The notes beneath the pieces were generated by a model, which searched no databases, was not told the origin of the DNA, and worked only from the letters and a program-made list of their open reading frames with translations. This document shows positions 9,281 through 21,700 of a stretch of DNA of 33,177 bases, in pieces. The DNA lies in assembly GCA_037447655.1 (NCBI GenBank), contig JBBHKE010003405.1, positions 1 to 33,177 of the forward strand. The letters run 5' to 3'. The first letter of the stretch is position 1; each line of letters starts with the position of its first letter. This DNA is from Zygnema cylindricum. Taxonomy: Eukaryota > Streptophyta > Zygnematophyceae > Zygnematales > Zygnemataceae. A program made the translations under genes and the position numbers.

Positions 9281-11070
9281 TGGAACTCTGTTCCACTTGG
9301 AGGGCAGGGACAGATCCGAGAGGGAGATGTGGACCTAGGCTCAGAGATGCCTTTATATGTAAGTACGGATAAAAAATATATTTTACACCTTCAAATATAG
9401 TACGTGCCAATGTCATATACCATACATGAATAATAGATGTAAGTACGTGTGTTGTGAAAATTTGGATACTCGTTTCTTATTTTTTTTTATTTTTCTTATT
9501 TAGTGATGGGTTATAGGATCGAAAGCATTTGGCTTGATCAAATTTCCTGTAAAGTTGTAAAGAAAACATCACCTTGAGTAATGTTTGCAAAATACTCAAT
9601 AGTAATGGAAAAAAGGAATCTAAAATCTAAACGTAAAATAAAAAACAGACTTATTTTGTTACTGTTGCCTCGGTCTGACCAACATAAATAGCATCAAACG
9701 GGTATATAACTAAAGCTTCCATGTTCACTTAGATAATGTTGAATTTAGGGTTGTTTCTATAGTTAGCATCAGCGATATACAACAAGACAAAGTTTCGTTG
9801 CAAGGTTGTCACAATCGGAGGCGCAAAACAGAGTGAAAAAAGATAACGCACCAGGAGCACAACTTTTGATAAAAACCGAAGTCACTAGGGCTTTTCAAAC
9901 AATAGTCGCTTACAGGGAAGCTTTATGAAAGAAGTCTGTCTTAATACACAATACTTATACTTAATAGGGTGAATTGTGTAGTTTGTAGATACAACGTAAA
10001 ACTACCCAAAAAATTGACCGAATCCATGAGGGTAAAGTTCGATACAGTACGAGCATATTTGGCCCCGCATTCGCCGTTCGTGCATGCAGTGTGGCGAAGA
10101 AATTTACTATCATAATAACGGTATGAGTACTGAAACCACTATTTTTTCGTACGCATTTATGCATTCCTGTTCAAGAAAATACTATTATTCCCTACGCAAT
10201 TATGCATTCCTGTTCAAATAGCAGTTACATCGCAGTTATGCACAGCTGTAAACCACAGAAAAACCAGAAAAAGTTTGAACTCAATTTAATTTCTTTTTTA
10301 GAATAATGTCGTACTTTTCTTTAAATTCTATACTTTCCATCCGGTGGTATAACATTCGCCACATGATTCAGCTAAAGGAGTGAGTTATAAATCAATAAAA
10401 AAAACAGATGTTGGAAGAATTCTTTTTAGTCATATGCAACCAGGACAACCCACGGCTTAAACGGAACAAAAACAAAAAAACAATTGAAAAGCTAAACACA
10501 GTAACCATAATGGCTCAACAAATAAACATTGCTTGCTAAATTTCACACGTACAGGACAACTTCAACCACATTTAGTATGTGCCATTTTTGTTTCTCCTTG
10601 ATCCATTCAAACATCCATCTTCCCCCACCCTCCTCCTTTCTCCCTCTCCATATCTAGCCAGAATTGACTTTGTATGTTCCCATTCATGTTTTGACCACTA
10701 CATATCTTAAATCACTCCAGAATGTTTATACTTTACAAGTCACCATAAATGGTCATAACAACCGTACCCGATATAAAATCCCAACTGAAAAACCATAACA
10801 AAAAAGAAAAATTAAACAATGTAGAAAGCTAGAACTTGATCATTTTCCATGTTAACGGCCTCAAGTTTGACGAACCAGCCAAAGTTATCGAAGAGAAATC
10901 ATAGGGGAGTTCCATCAGCCCCAAAAGGGTAGTGCTATTTTTTTGGCAAGCCAGCACTATTGATGTCAAATTTTTAGATGTTAGCACTTAAACTGTTTTC
11001 AAAACTTTCGAACTTTCAAAAGTATCAACTGATTCAGAGCAAAGACAGTAGCACTCTTGAATTTTCCGCA
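9281..11070. other. Intergenic region downstream of the multidomain gene
   Basis: No supported gene. A 24-bp direct repeat (ACGCATTTATGCATTCCTG...) occurs at 10151-10174 and 10194-10217. Short ORFs, for example minus strand 9961-10164, match nothing I recognise. The part next to 11077 would hold the 3' UTR and polyadenylation site of the minus-strand gene, but no clear AATAAA was located. Confidence 0.45.
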
Positions 11071-11076
11071 TGCTCA

Positions 11077-11307
11077 TTAACATGGGCCAGCGTTGCTAAC
11101 GCAAATCATGGGATTAGCATTTGCCCGGAGGGTTTTTAACGTCTTGGGTGTACATGCCGCTGTGTTGAGGGATTTATACGTATCCGGCTTTTTAAAGCAT
11201 TTTTTCAAATTTGCGCAATTGGCCGTTGGTACCAATCTGATAGCCTTTCGATCTGCGCTAGAGCAGCGTCCCATTATTGTTCCCAAATCTCCTTTTTCGA
11301 GGCAAAC
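11077..11307 (-). CDS. Terminal exon: LysM end and Cys-rich tail
   Basis: Begins in phase 0 with VCLEKGD, completing the last LysM, then a basic tail (CANLKKCFKK...CTPKTLKTL...MICVSNAGPC) and TAA. The tail is lysine- and cysteine-rich and matches no domain I know; it could be one more degenerate carbohydrate-binding or disulfide-stabilised segment. There is no GPI-type or transmembrane hydrophobic end, consistent with a soluble secreted protein. Confidence 0.85.
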   Translation of the reverse strand, partial: VCLEKGDLGTIMGRCSSADRKAIRLVPTANCANLKKCFKKPDTYKSLNTAACTPKTLKTLRANANPMICVSNAGPC

Positions 11308-12741
11308 CTGGTCACAAACAAAAATAATTTATTTCTGCTCACTAACGATGCACAAATGCATTGGTTGTGCTGAAATATTTTGGGACAGGAGAATGAAGAA
11401 GGCCAGATTTCATATCACTGCAAAACGACCCACCTTTTTCCAACAATATGCGTAATAACAAGTGTTTTGAGTACATACCTCTTCATTATAACCTGACACA
11501 GTGGTGACGTAACTGTCGATGCGTGAACAATATATTCCCACATTGAGGGTGTAAAACTTCATGACATTCTCGAGCTTGTCGACATCGGAATCCATAAGAT
11601 TTGCAATAATTGAATTGCATGTATCTTCTGGTTTTACCTCATAGGATTTTACGCACGGCAGGGGGTATGGAAGATCGCCTCGCTGGATGCACACCTGAAA
11701 TCAAAAACAGTCTATTGAACAAGAAAGGCAACTTATGTCAACGATTATCATATTTTTCAACACTAAAACTTGTAGGTGTGCTTCGTCTAGTATTCAGCGT
11801 AAAATTTCCCAAACCTGCTGGAAAGGTTGAAGCTTATAGCAGTCGAGGTCTGGATTCGGTGAATTGGGTCCAGAAAGAGCTGTTATATTAAACAATATTT
11901 GGATTGAATCACAACTGTCGTCCTGCAAAACAGAGAAAGTAGTCCACAATTACTTGTTTCGCAAAAATATATGAATCTGATGAAGGAAGACGACTGTCCA
12001 GGAAATAAACAGACACATACGGTAAGCAATAATGTTCAACCGCAAACAAAGAACAGATTGGACATTGCTCATATACGAGTAAAACAGTTCTGGTTTTAAA
12101 CGGTTACCATAACCATGTAATGGGGCGACTAACCTCCATCACAGTATAGGGAAGAGAGCAGTTGCGATAAGCTGTTACGTCGACAATTGTGTTCGACAGC
12201 AGCGGGACGCTGCAATCAAGATTCTGCAAAAAAAGGAAAAATCATTGTGTCATCAGTTCATAAAAAGTTGTTTCTGGATGTGAGTGTTTATTTAACTAGT
12301 GTTAAATCAGGGGTTATCAGTGTATTTAGCTGCGTCACTCATACGCTAAACACTAATTACGTGGTAACGCGTATTTAACACTAGGGATGGAAGTAAATGC
12401 ACCGAAAGTATAACTTTCTAGGCAAATCAGTCTGTTTTGCGCCTTGTCATATCTCTGCCGCTATTTCCACAAAAATTCAAACTTTTGTGACATAATAGAA
12501 GACATCCCGAAGTACGTGGCCAAACGTTCAGATTTTCTTTGCCAAAAAACGAGTTATAGCCTGTCAAGTAAGATAAAAAAATGATCAACCCAAACTAAAG
12601 TTCTGGTTTATAGATACGGGTATATGATACGGAAGAGTTTGAATTTTGGCAGGTAGAAATATACACAAGTTGAGAGCCAGCAAAAAGAGCACGGCATTCC
12701 GAGATATCTCGAGCTGTAAAGTCATATCTCGAGCTGTAAAG

Positions 12742-12782
<41 letters not shown>

Positions 12783-15700
12783 ATGTAGACATACCTATAT
12801 TTTGCACGTTTGAAAATTCCATGTGCATAATAAGTATTCAACAATATCAAAACCACCAATGAAAAAAAAAACAAGGTTTAATACACAACCAAGAGAAAAG
12901 AAAAATCTGATCGGGAATGTAAAACGGGTTTGGTGAATTTTTGAAAAGGTGTCATATATCACAAATTGACCGGTCACAAAAGAGATTCTGGCCGTTAGGA
13001 AATAATTAAAATTTATTCGGAGATACCAGATTTTTTACAGGAATAAAGAGGACATAATTAGTGTCTCAGAGCAAAAAGGAAAACAAAAAATATCAAGTAT
13101 TGTGAAGTTATGAAGATTCTAAGTTACGGAAAACATAAAAAAGTATATTTAGCATGTTTTCAACATTTTGTGTTTGGTCAATCTCAACAATCTACTACCG
13201 ACATGGTTCTGTAGGTAGGCTAGCGCAGACAAATAGGGCCAAGTATGCCCCTTGAAGGGCGCTACATCGCCTTATTGTCTTGTTGGCGATCTAGTTGTTG
13301 ATGGAGTATATTACATAAAATTAAATTCTCCATGAACAGGTTTAAAAGAGAATTTTCAATAGAACATAAGGATCATATGTCACAAAATGGTGGAAAGTCT
13401 TGCTACCAGATTTTGATTTGTAAAGTCGACTTTGGAAATTCCGTAGGCGTTACGAATTGCATCACAAGTCACTTTTCCACTCTCTGGAACCGTGTAGCTG
13501 TTCTGCCTGTCTCCGAGGATAAGGGCTGCAAGATGGTGGGCAACGGTTCGGTTATCCATACAAAAGATTCCTGAAGAAGAACTATTCACCTTTACAACAT
13601 TTGAAAATAGTTCCGAAACTTAAGAACTCTAGAGCATTTAGCTAACAAAGAACCGGTATCTTTATTAATTTAATAGTATATGGAAACGTGCCTGTGAGTT
13701 GAGGTTGCAACTTTATCACTCACCAGGCACACAAGTAAGCACGTCGTCACTATCGTTGGGAGAATAACCCAAAGGACAAACACAAAGATAAGTTCCCGGA
13801 TAAAGTACAGAATTAACGCAAATACCCACGCCACATGGGTTTTTGGATCCAAAAGTACACGGACTAGCTGCAAGTTCACAACCCCAGTTACCCCATATCA
13901 GCTAAAGAGGTTGATGAACTATTTCTAGGACTTTCTTAAATGCAGTACAGATTTAGGACTCGATCATTATGTCAACCGTACCAGCAATACCGTAAAGCCC
14001 ACATACAAATTATTTCTTTAAAGTACAATGACTACAACCTTTCACCAGAATCCACTGTTCTTGAAAAATGACTGATATCCATGATTCATTGGCCCACAAA
14101 GAAACTGAGAATCTCAGCTCAGTACACATCTTTACACACTCTGAATTTCTATTTGCTATAATCAAGTTGACTCAAGAATATTAGCGTGACCTCAGTTAGC
14201 CATAAAAGTACTTTAACACTAGTGGGCTTTTGCAAGGAGCTAAAAGGTATTGAAAATGGATCGGACAAGAAGTAACGGAGCTTTTACTCCATAAATTACA
14301 AGATGTTTTTTAACATGAGTCTTTAAAGTATGCATTAACGGTCTTGTTACTTAAGTTAACTACGCTATGGTCATGTTACGTAGCTTCTGTAACATAGAGA
14401 TCTTTATATCATCGACTATTTAATTGATGCATGTCCTTCGACAATTTGCCCATTTAGCTAGAGATCTCCAAAACTAAGCATTTAAAACCAAAACATGCTA
14501 CTAACGTTGTAAAGTGAATTCTGCAGATAAATGCCTTTTTTATTTACATTACGTTCCCAAGAATACATAAGTTTTGAGATATTTCAGCTCTGCTGTATAT
14601 TACTCTATTAGTTGTGCAATAGGTTTCATGGATAACTGATTTCAAGCTTCTTGGGATTACACGGATTTGAACATATGCCGGTTCAAGTTCAGGTTATACA
14701 ATCAAACAAAGTGTGGTCCATTTCCTAGTAAACTGTGATCCTTCTATGGTTGTGCTGTGTGTTTCATGGATCAGGAAAAACCTGGAGCACAAGTCTGGCT
14801 GCCATCCGTGTTGGTGACGGCGACAAAGTCATCGCGACATTTGCATAGATTGGTGGTGCCTGACGGAGTACACACTCCGTTGCCGCATGGATTCATGACA
14901 CCCGGTCCATATGCAGCATCGAGCTTTTTCTTGGCAAAGTTGTTGAGGTTGCAAGGATCCACTGCAAGGATGAAATACATGGCATAGAAAACATGATACT
15001 TTCATGCTTGAGACCGTCGTGAAGGTGATTTAAATTGAACAGCCAGATTTTGTGGTATACATTACCCACTAGAAGGTATTTTGCACAATTCGATTATCGT
15101 TTTCTTTTCTGAATATAAGCTACCAAATAATATTGTCAACGAGATTTCATAAATAGAAATGATATATTTTAGGAGAACAACAACAGTTTGGATAGGTCGA
15201 GTTTTGTTAATGCTGATAAAATATAAGGAAACTCAAAATCTGATGTAATCTTGATTTAATATGATTTGATTGTGGTCCTTGTTATCAAGGGTGACAAACA
15301 ACTACCCACGTCCGATGCCATGTATTGCACATATATATTAGAATAACATCAACGGTCAAAGGTTACTTTTTGGTCAAAGACAATAAGCATCAATTGACGG
15401 TATTCCACAGTAGTCCCTGTCTATTTCTCTCAATCAACGTCCAACATGTCAATGACCAACACTTCTATATCCATGTCGGTGAATTTTCCAGCCAGTACTA
15501 GTAAACCTGACACCAATACCTGACTATCAAAAACAGCCGTTTCCAAAATATATATTTTTTTACATTCAACAAAAAAAAGGTCGGATCGGGCAAGTAAAAT
15601 GGGTTTGTTAATTTAAAAAAAAAGCGTCAATCACTGGTCATAGGAGAGATTTTGGTAATTAGGCACAAACTTATCATGTCAAAAACATGATTATGAATAA

Positions 15701-18700
15701 ATGCTAAGGACAAAAATAAATGCAAAGGGCAAAAATACTGACTTAGCGCAAAATAAAAAGAAGAAAATGTCGAGTATTGCTGAAGTGAAGGTGCTTCAAC
15801 GATACGAAAACATAAAAAATGATTTTTCCTACATTTTATGTGTTAAAAGTTTCCAGCAGTTTACCCTCTCCATCTCTCTACCAGGTTTCCCCTTTTTTCC
15901 CCTCTTGAATATTTACCCCTCCCTCTCCCTCTCCCTCTCCCTCTCCCTCTCCCTCTCCGTCTCCCTCTCCCTTTCCCTCTCCCTCCTATCCCTCTCTTTC
16001 TCCCTCTCCGTTTTTCCATCCCTCTCCCCCTCCCTCTCAGTTTTTTCCGCCCTCTCCTCACCCCCCACCGTCTCTTTCTCAGTTTTCCCTCTTTTTCCCT
16101 CTTTTTCCCCACTCTCGCCCTCTACGTGTGCCCTCCCTCCCACTCCCCCTCCCTCTCTCTCTCTCTCCCCCCCCCCTCCCAAGTTTTCTATCCTTCTCAG
16201 TCCCTCCCCTCTCCATTTCGGTTTTCCCCGCCCTTTCACTACCCCTTTCCGTTTCTCTTAATTTTCCTCTTTTTGCCCTCGCCCTACCGGTTTTTCTCCC
16301 TCGCACACTCCCTCTCTCTCACATTTTTTCCGCCCTCTCCTTCTCCCTCGCCATCTAGACTTCCGTCCTATCTCTGCTTTCCCTCTTTCACCGTCTTCCT
16401 CATCCTCTCGTTTCCCCTCCCTCTCCCACTTCATCTCCCTCACCCTCTCTCTCTTCCTCTCAAGTTTTCTATGCTTCACTGTCCTTTTTCTCTCCCTTTC
16501 GGTTTTTTCGGCCCTCCCCCCATACCTTTCCGTCTCTCTTTCAGGTTTCCTTTCTTTGTCCTTGCCCTCACGGTTTCCGCTCCCTCTCACACTCCATCTC
16601 CCTCTCATCCCTTCCCGCCCTCTCCCCCTCCGTCTCCCCCTCCCTCTCCATCTCCATTTCCGTATCTCCCTCGGGTTTTCCCCTTTCCCCGTCTGCCTTA
16701 TCCTCTCAGTTTTCCCCTCCTCTCTCAGTTTCTACTCCTTTCCATCTTTCTCCTAGTCTCACGCTCTCTCACCCTCCCCATCCATCTCCATTTCCGTCTC
16801 TTTCGAATTTTCCCTCTTTGTCTATGTCTCTCTCCCTCTCCGGCTCCCTCTCCCTTGCCCTTTCGATTTCCTCTCCTCTCCCACTCCCTCTCACTTTCTC
16901 TTTCCCTCGCCCGCTCGGTTTCCCCATCCATCTCCGCCCTCCTCTCTCTAATTTATTTCCCGCCCTCTCCCCTTCCCCCTGCCCCTCTTTCTCCATCTAT
17001 TCATCTCGCTCGATTTTTCCGTCACTCTCCCTCTCCTTTACCCTGTAAGTTTCCCTTCCCTCCCATTGCCCCACCCTTTCCCTCCATTTCTCGGCTTTCC
17101 CCTGCCTATCCCTTACCACCTCCGTCTTCTCTTTCCTCAATTTTGCCCTCTCACGTTCCTTCTCCAACTCATAGAGAGATGGAGAGAGGAGAGAGAGGGA
17201 GAGAGGGAGAGAGAGAGGGAGAGAGGAGAGAAGGGGAGAGGAAAAAAGAGACAAGTTGGATGTTTGGTCTGGAAGCGACGCCACGCATCCTTTCACGATA
17301 AGAACGCAAAGAGACAACAGAGCACACAATGCGCAGCCACTTACAAGCGGAAGAAATAAATCACAAACATTCACGTATCCCATGTACCAAGGTATTAATA
17401 GAATATACACATATTAAGCCGAGCTTTTTCTCCATTCTCATTCTAACAATAGATCTCACTTACTCACTTCTCTTACCTGAGTTATTCAATGACTCACTCC
17501 TTTTAACTGATCGTAACTCATCACTTCTGTACAAGGAAGCTTTACAGCCGGAACATTCTCCACAAAGACGAAAGGACAGGTATTCACCGAACAGTAACAA
17601 ACATGGCAGACATACAACGCCAATGTAGACACTTCTGTACCGAAATGAAACATGCGCTTGACAAACAGCATAGCACCACGTTCTATGTACTAAAAAACAC
17701 GTAGACTGCACGAAACAAGATGAGACCTAAATCTACGCACTGAAGCTACCAATACATACTGATGCAAACCCACCCGATACGCCAGTTCTCACAATGTTCC
17801 TAAAATTTCCTCTCTGATACGCCAGTTCTCACAATGTTCCTAAAATTCCCTCTCTCATTGTGGGAATCCTTAACACTCACAACAACCCTACTTAGGCCTT
17901 CCTTTTGCAAACATTTCATGCATTGTAAACTTCGTCAACTATTCTACAGCTTGCTTCCTTCAACTGTAGGCACATGGCTAAATTCTAACTCCTAAGCACT
18001 CACAAGATCCCTACAAAATGCCATCGAATCCGGATATGTTTTATAAGTTTATGAAACACAAGATTCCGAACTAAAGCCATAAAACTCATATTATCCAAAC
18101 AAAATTTCATACAACCAACTGTAATACCGATGCTACGTTGCTAGTATCTAGCCTCGTTAGAACTCAACGCCACTAATGGCTAGCGAAGGGAACTCCTCCA
18201 AATTGTCGCCCAACAGAAAATGGAAGCAAAATCAGACGTAGAATTTCAAAATTCAAAGTCATCGCCTCACTCCGAGCCACAAAACCTGTAACACTCCAAC
18301 ATCACATTCGACAGAAATGCTAAACCTATGCTCATGGTACCAGCCAAAAAACAAAAGGTTTGTTTAACAACCACCAAATTATTCCTTTTTGGGGCCTGAT
18401 AGTATCGGCTTGCAATCGAAATTGTTGCCGAAATCTCCAACCTCGCCCGATGGTAAGGTAAGTGAATAAACCAATTGCCTCCCTCTACGAGACGTAGGGT
18501 GTGTCTACGTTCTCAACCTTTTTGGATTGGGCTTTCGAGTCCAAAGGCGTGGAAAGTAGTGTCACGTTCGTTGTAGAAGTTCGCGGTAACACCTCCTCAG
18601 AGTACTATTCTTAAATTATTTTTACATTCCTCAAATCATCGCGAGTCACCTCAATCCCCAAAATTAATTCCGTTGCAACCATATGTTAACTTTAAATGCG

Positions 18701-21700
18701 TAATAAGGTACTTCAATTTCAAAAGAAAGCTGCTGAAGCGGCCCCATGAAGAAGAATTGGTTCTCTTCACCTTCAGCGAAAGGCACTTTAGCTTGAGGCC
18801 AAATTATGTTGGGCTTTTGCGAAATTGCGCCCACGTTCCCGTTTAACCAGAAGAATCGTGGCTTAAACAACGTTTTCCCGTAACCCTCGAAAAAAAGTTC
18901 ATGTTCACCTTTTCCTCGAGGTCAACATTCAATATTGTTGTCTCGACATCCATCTCGCCAATGTGTTTTTTGTTGGCCACCACTAAGGCCAGCATCCATA
19001 CCGATTTTTTTTTCTTTTTCTTGTCAATCTGTGATTTTCCAAATTGGATCTCAACCAATGTTCAAAACTCATTAAGATGGTTATCCGAACTAGTGTTACC
19101 GCTGAACCTACCCTGTCCGATGGGGTTTGTCGGAAATGACTCCTTCTACTGAGCACCTCTAAAACTGAAGGCTTTCTCATTGGGCTCACGGTACGACATT
19201 TCGGAAGAAGGCGGATCTTTTGAAGGCTCTAGTGTAGTCTTCCGACCAATAAATGGCAAAGGCGTACTTTTCTTCTTCCTTTCGTATAGTTACGTCACTC
19301 AACCACAAACTGGAGAAGTATCCTACTGCAATACCAATTTATAGGATCGCAAATAGACAATAGAGCACACGTATTGTGCAGCCACATACAAGCGAAAATA
19401 ATAATTACCAAACATTCACACGTCACATGCACCAAGGTATTGACCAAACATACATGCACTAAGTCGAGCTTTTTCTCCTTTCTCATTCTTACGAAAAATC
19501 TCAGTTACTCACTTCCCTTAACTGTTTTTAGCTCGTGTTTTAACTCATAACTTAACGCACAAAGCAGCGTCACAGTCGAAACACTCTCCACTAACACAAA
19601 AGGACACCATTCATCGAGCACCAACAACAAGACCAACAAGCAATGCCACAGTAACGAAATAAAACTTGCGCTGGACTAAAAGCATAGTACCACGTCCTAC
19701 GAATGAAATAACATCTACACCCCATGAAAAAAACGATACAATAAAAACGCACTGAACCGTCCATTACTTACTAGCGCTAACTCGGCCTATACGCGGATTT
19801 GCACAATATTCCCAACAATTTACTAGTGTATCGCGAAGAGAGATTTTTTTCGTGCGATTACGTTACAATTTGTTATTGGTTTGTGTTTTTGGGTGTCGCA
19901 CGCCACGCGTTTGTTTTTTCGCACCAAGGAAGAAAGCTACAACGACCTTGTGTTGTTTTCTGGTCGGTAAAATTAAATCTTGTGGGTCCAATTTAAACGT
20001 TAGTGTGAACAATGCTTTGGTGTTCGAAATCCACTCTTTTTGAAATCGAACGACAAAAGTTTGCGCAAAAATATGGTGTTTTTTAAACAACAGCATAAAT
20101 TTGTCACTTATAGACATGCATCCTAAAAGGAAATTCCTGCATGGGTTCTGAGAAAAAAGGAAGTTTACAATGCAAAAAATAGTAATAAAAATAAAATAAG
20201 AAAATAAAAAGTGAAAAAATTATGTTGTGGAAAGGTTATGTCAATGACCATGTGAAAAGAAATCTTACTTGGCAACTTCACAATTGGTATAAGTGCTGGA
20301 ATGGTATTTATTCCGCAAATACCGGGCCCTCCAATAATTTTTAATCGCATATATCCTTTGTCGCCCCAATTCGGGCCCCAAGAGTTTCGGATGAGCCAAT
20401 ATGGCGGTGTGTTTGTCAAATCATAGCCAACAACGACGACGGCGTGATCCACTCCATTAGAAAAGCATTCTTCATCAGAAAACACCCCCTATAGAAAACC
20501 AAAAAAGCACTTACTAGAAAATCGTCAGTTTCTGTCATTTGTTAGTATCGTATACATTGGAGTATCCTAAGGGTTCGGCACTATTGGGACGTTTCGGCTC
20601 CATGAAGCAACAGAATGTGACACATAGAATATGCGTCTAATCATACACGTGAGTGTTTGCATTCCAAGGTACCATGTGAAGATTTCAAAACATTTCTCTC
20701 TTTTCTGCACTTTTTCAAAATAAAATATCATCCATATGACTGAAAATCCTTCCAGTCGTTTGAAACCCCTCACAAGCCCTTTGCTTTTTTGTGAAACAAA
20801 GGATAAAACAGTCAAATTAGACTTTAGATTGTGCTCGAACACAATTGTACGTGAAAATAGAAAGACATTTACTAAATCATAAACTCTTAAGGTACTGGTT
20901 TGTCAAAAATTCACCATTTTGGGATCATAGTTGAGGAAACTTGTTCCACTTGCTTCTATGGCGACTATGGCTGTTTGTTGTTGGACAGCCAAAAGCAATC
21001 CCAGCCATCCACGCAGCTGGACTCTCTCAAAAGATGAAATCATCGGATTAATGCTGACCTGAAAATACACCCATTTTTGTAGTTATTTACCAGAATGGAA
21101 CCATAAACCACAAAGATGTGATAATAAAATGCAATATCTGCTGGTGTTTGTAAAAAATAGCAAGCTGCACGTTGTCAGAGGCCAGCATATGTATGCTCAC
21201 ATTTTTTAACATTTGAATAGTTCCCAAAAAAAAAACAAAAAAAAAACAAAAAAAACAAAAAACGTCCCTGCTTTTGTGGGACTTCGTTCCTTGCCCGAAC
21301 AAACATGTGGAGCAAAAAAAATACCTGCCCTCCTGGACAAGAACCTGGGAGATAACTGGAGTTCAACATGAGAGGATTATTAGCAGCATAGTCGAGAGCC
21401 TTAGCCGGCCAGCCACCAACGGTGCAGTCACGAGTCAAACAGTCAAAAATCTGGTTTTCTGATATGACAGGAACGTCTGAATCTCCCGCATTTGTGATGT
21501 AATAAGCACTCTCAATCGCTGAAATTGATGCGAAGATCCAACAAATATCTGAAAGTGCCATAAACAAGACGGAGAAAAAAAATTGTCAATATAGAGTGAA
21601 AAATGTGGAATTGAACAGAGTCAAGTAGTTGAATTGGCGACAAGTTGAAAACACTGCATTCTATAACTTCAAAGAGTAAAACAAGAAGCATCGAATTATT

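Larger units (their letters stand above)
17297..19817 (-). mobile_element. Decayed, internally deleted Ty1/copia LTR retrotransposon
   Basis: Two diverged direct repeats of about 475-515 bp (17297-about 17808 and about 19343-19817) flank a 1.5-kb interior, far shorter than the usual ~4 kb. The 5' LTR (right side, minus-strand reading) begins TGTTGGGAATATTGTG, a typical copia LTR start. A TGGTATTGCAG stretch just inside it (about 19329-19343) resembles a Met-tRNA primer-binding site. The interior holds a reverse transcriptase fragment and the segment after it, both broken by stops. LTR divergence and stops indicate an old insertion. Target-site duplications were not identified. Confidence 0.82.
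14962..20268 (-). other. 5.3-kb intron between peptidase and EGF exons
   Basis: The donor CCAA|GTAAGA (20268) and acceptor TTGCAG (14963-14962) join in phase 1. If it were unspliced, the peptidase frame would run 34 codons further and stop at 20165. The intron contains the Ty1/copia remnant (17297-19817) and the polypyrimidine/polypurine block (15860-17245). The remaining parts, 14962-15860 and 19820-20268, show no other feature. Confidence 0.75.

Noticed and set aside
9001-9416. Overlapping ORFs in the purine tract
   Set aside because: Low-complexity artefacts on both strands.
15701-17410. Long ORFs on both strands (up to 391 codons) rich in Pro/Leu/Ser or Arg/Glu/Gly
   Set aside because: They arise from the CT/GA low-complexity tract; stops are simply rare in such sequence, and no domain or normal composition is present.
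19863-20117. Minus-strand 84-codon ORF downstream of the peptidase exons
   Set aside because: It lies in the large intron, has no family match and no splice sites in phase; probably random.
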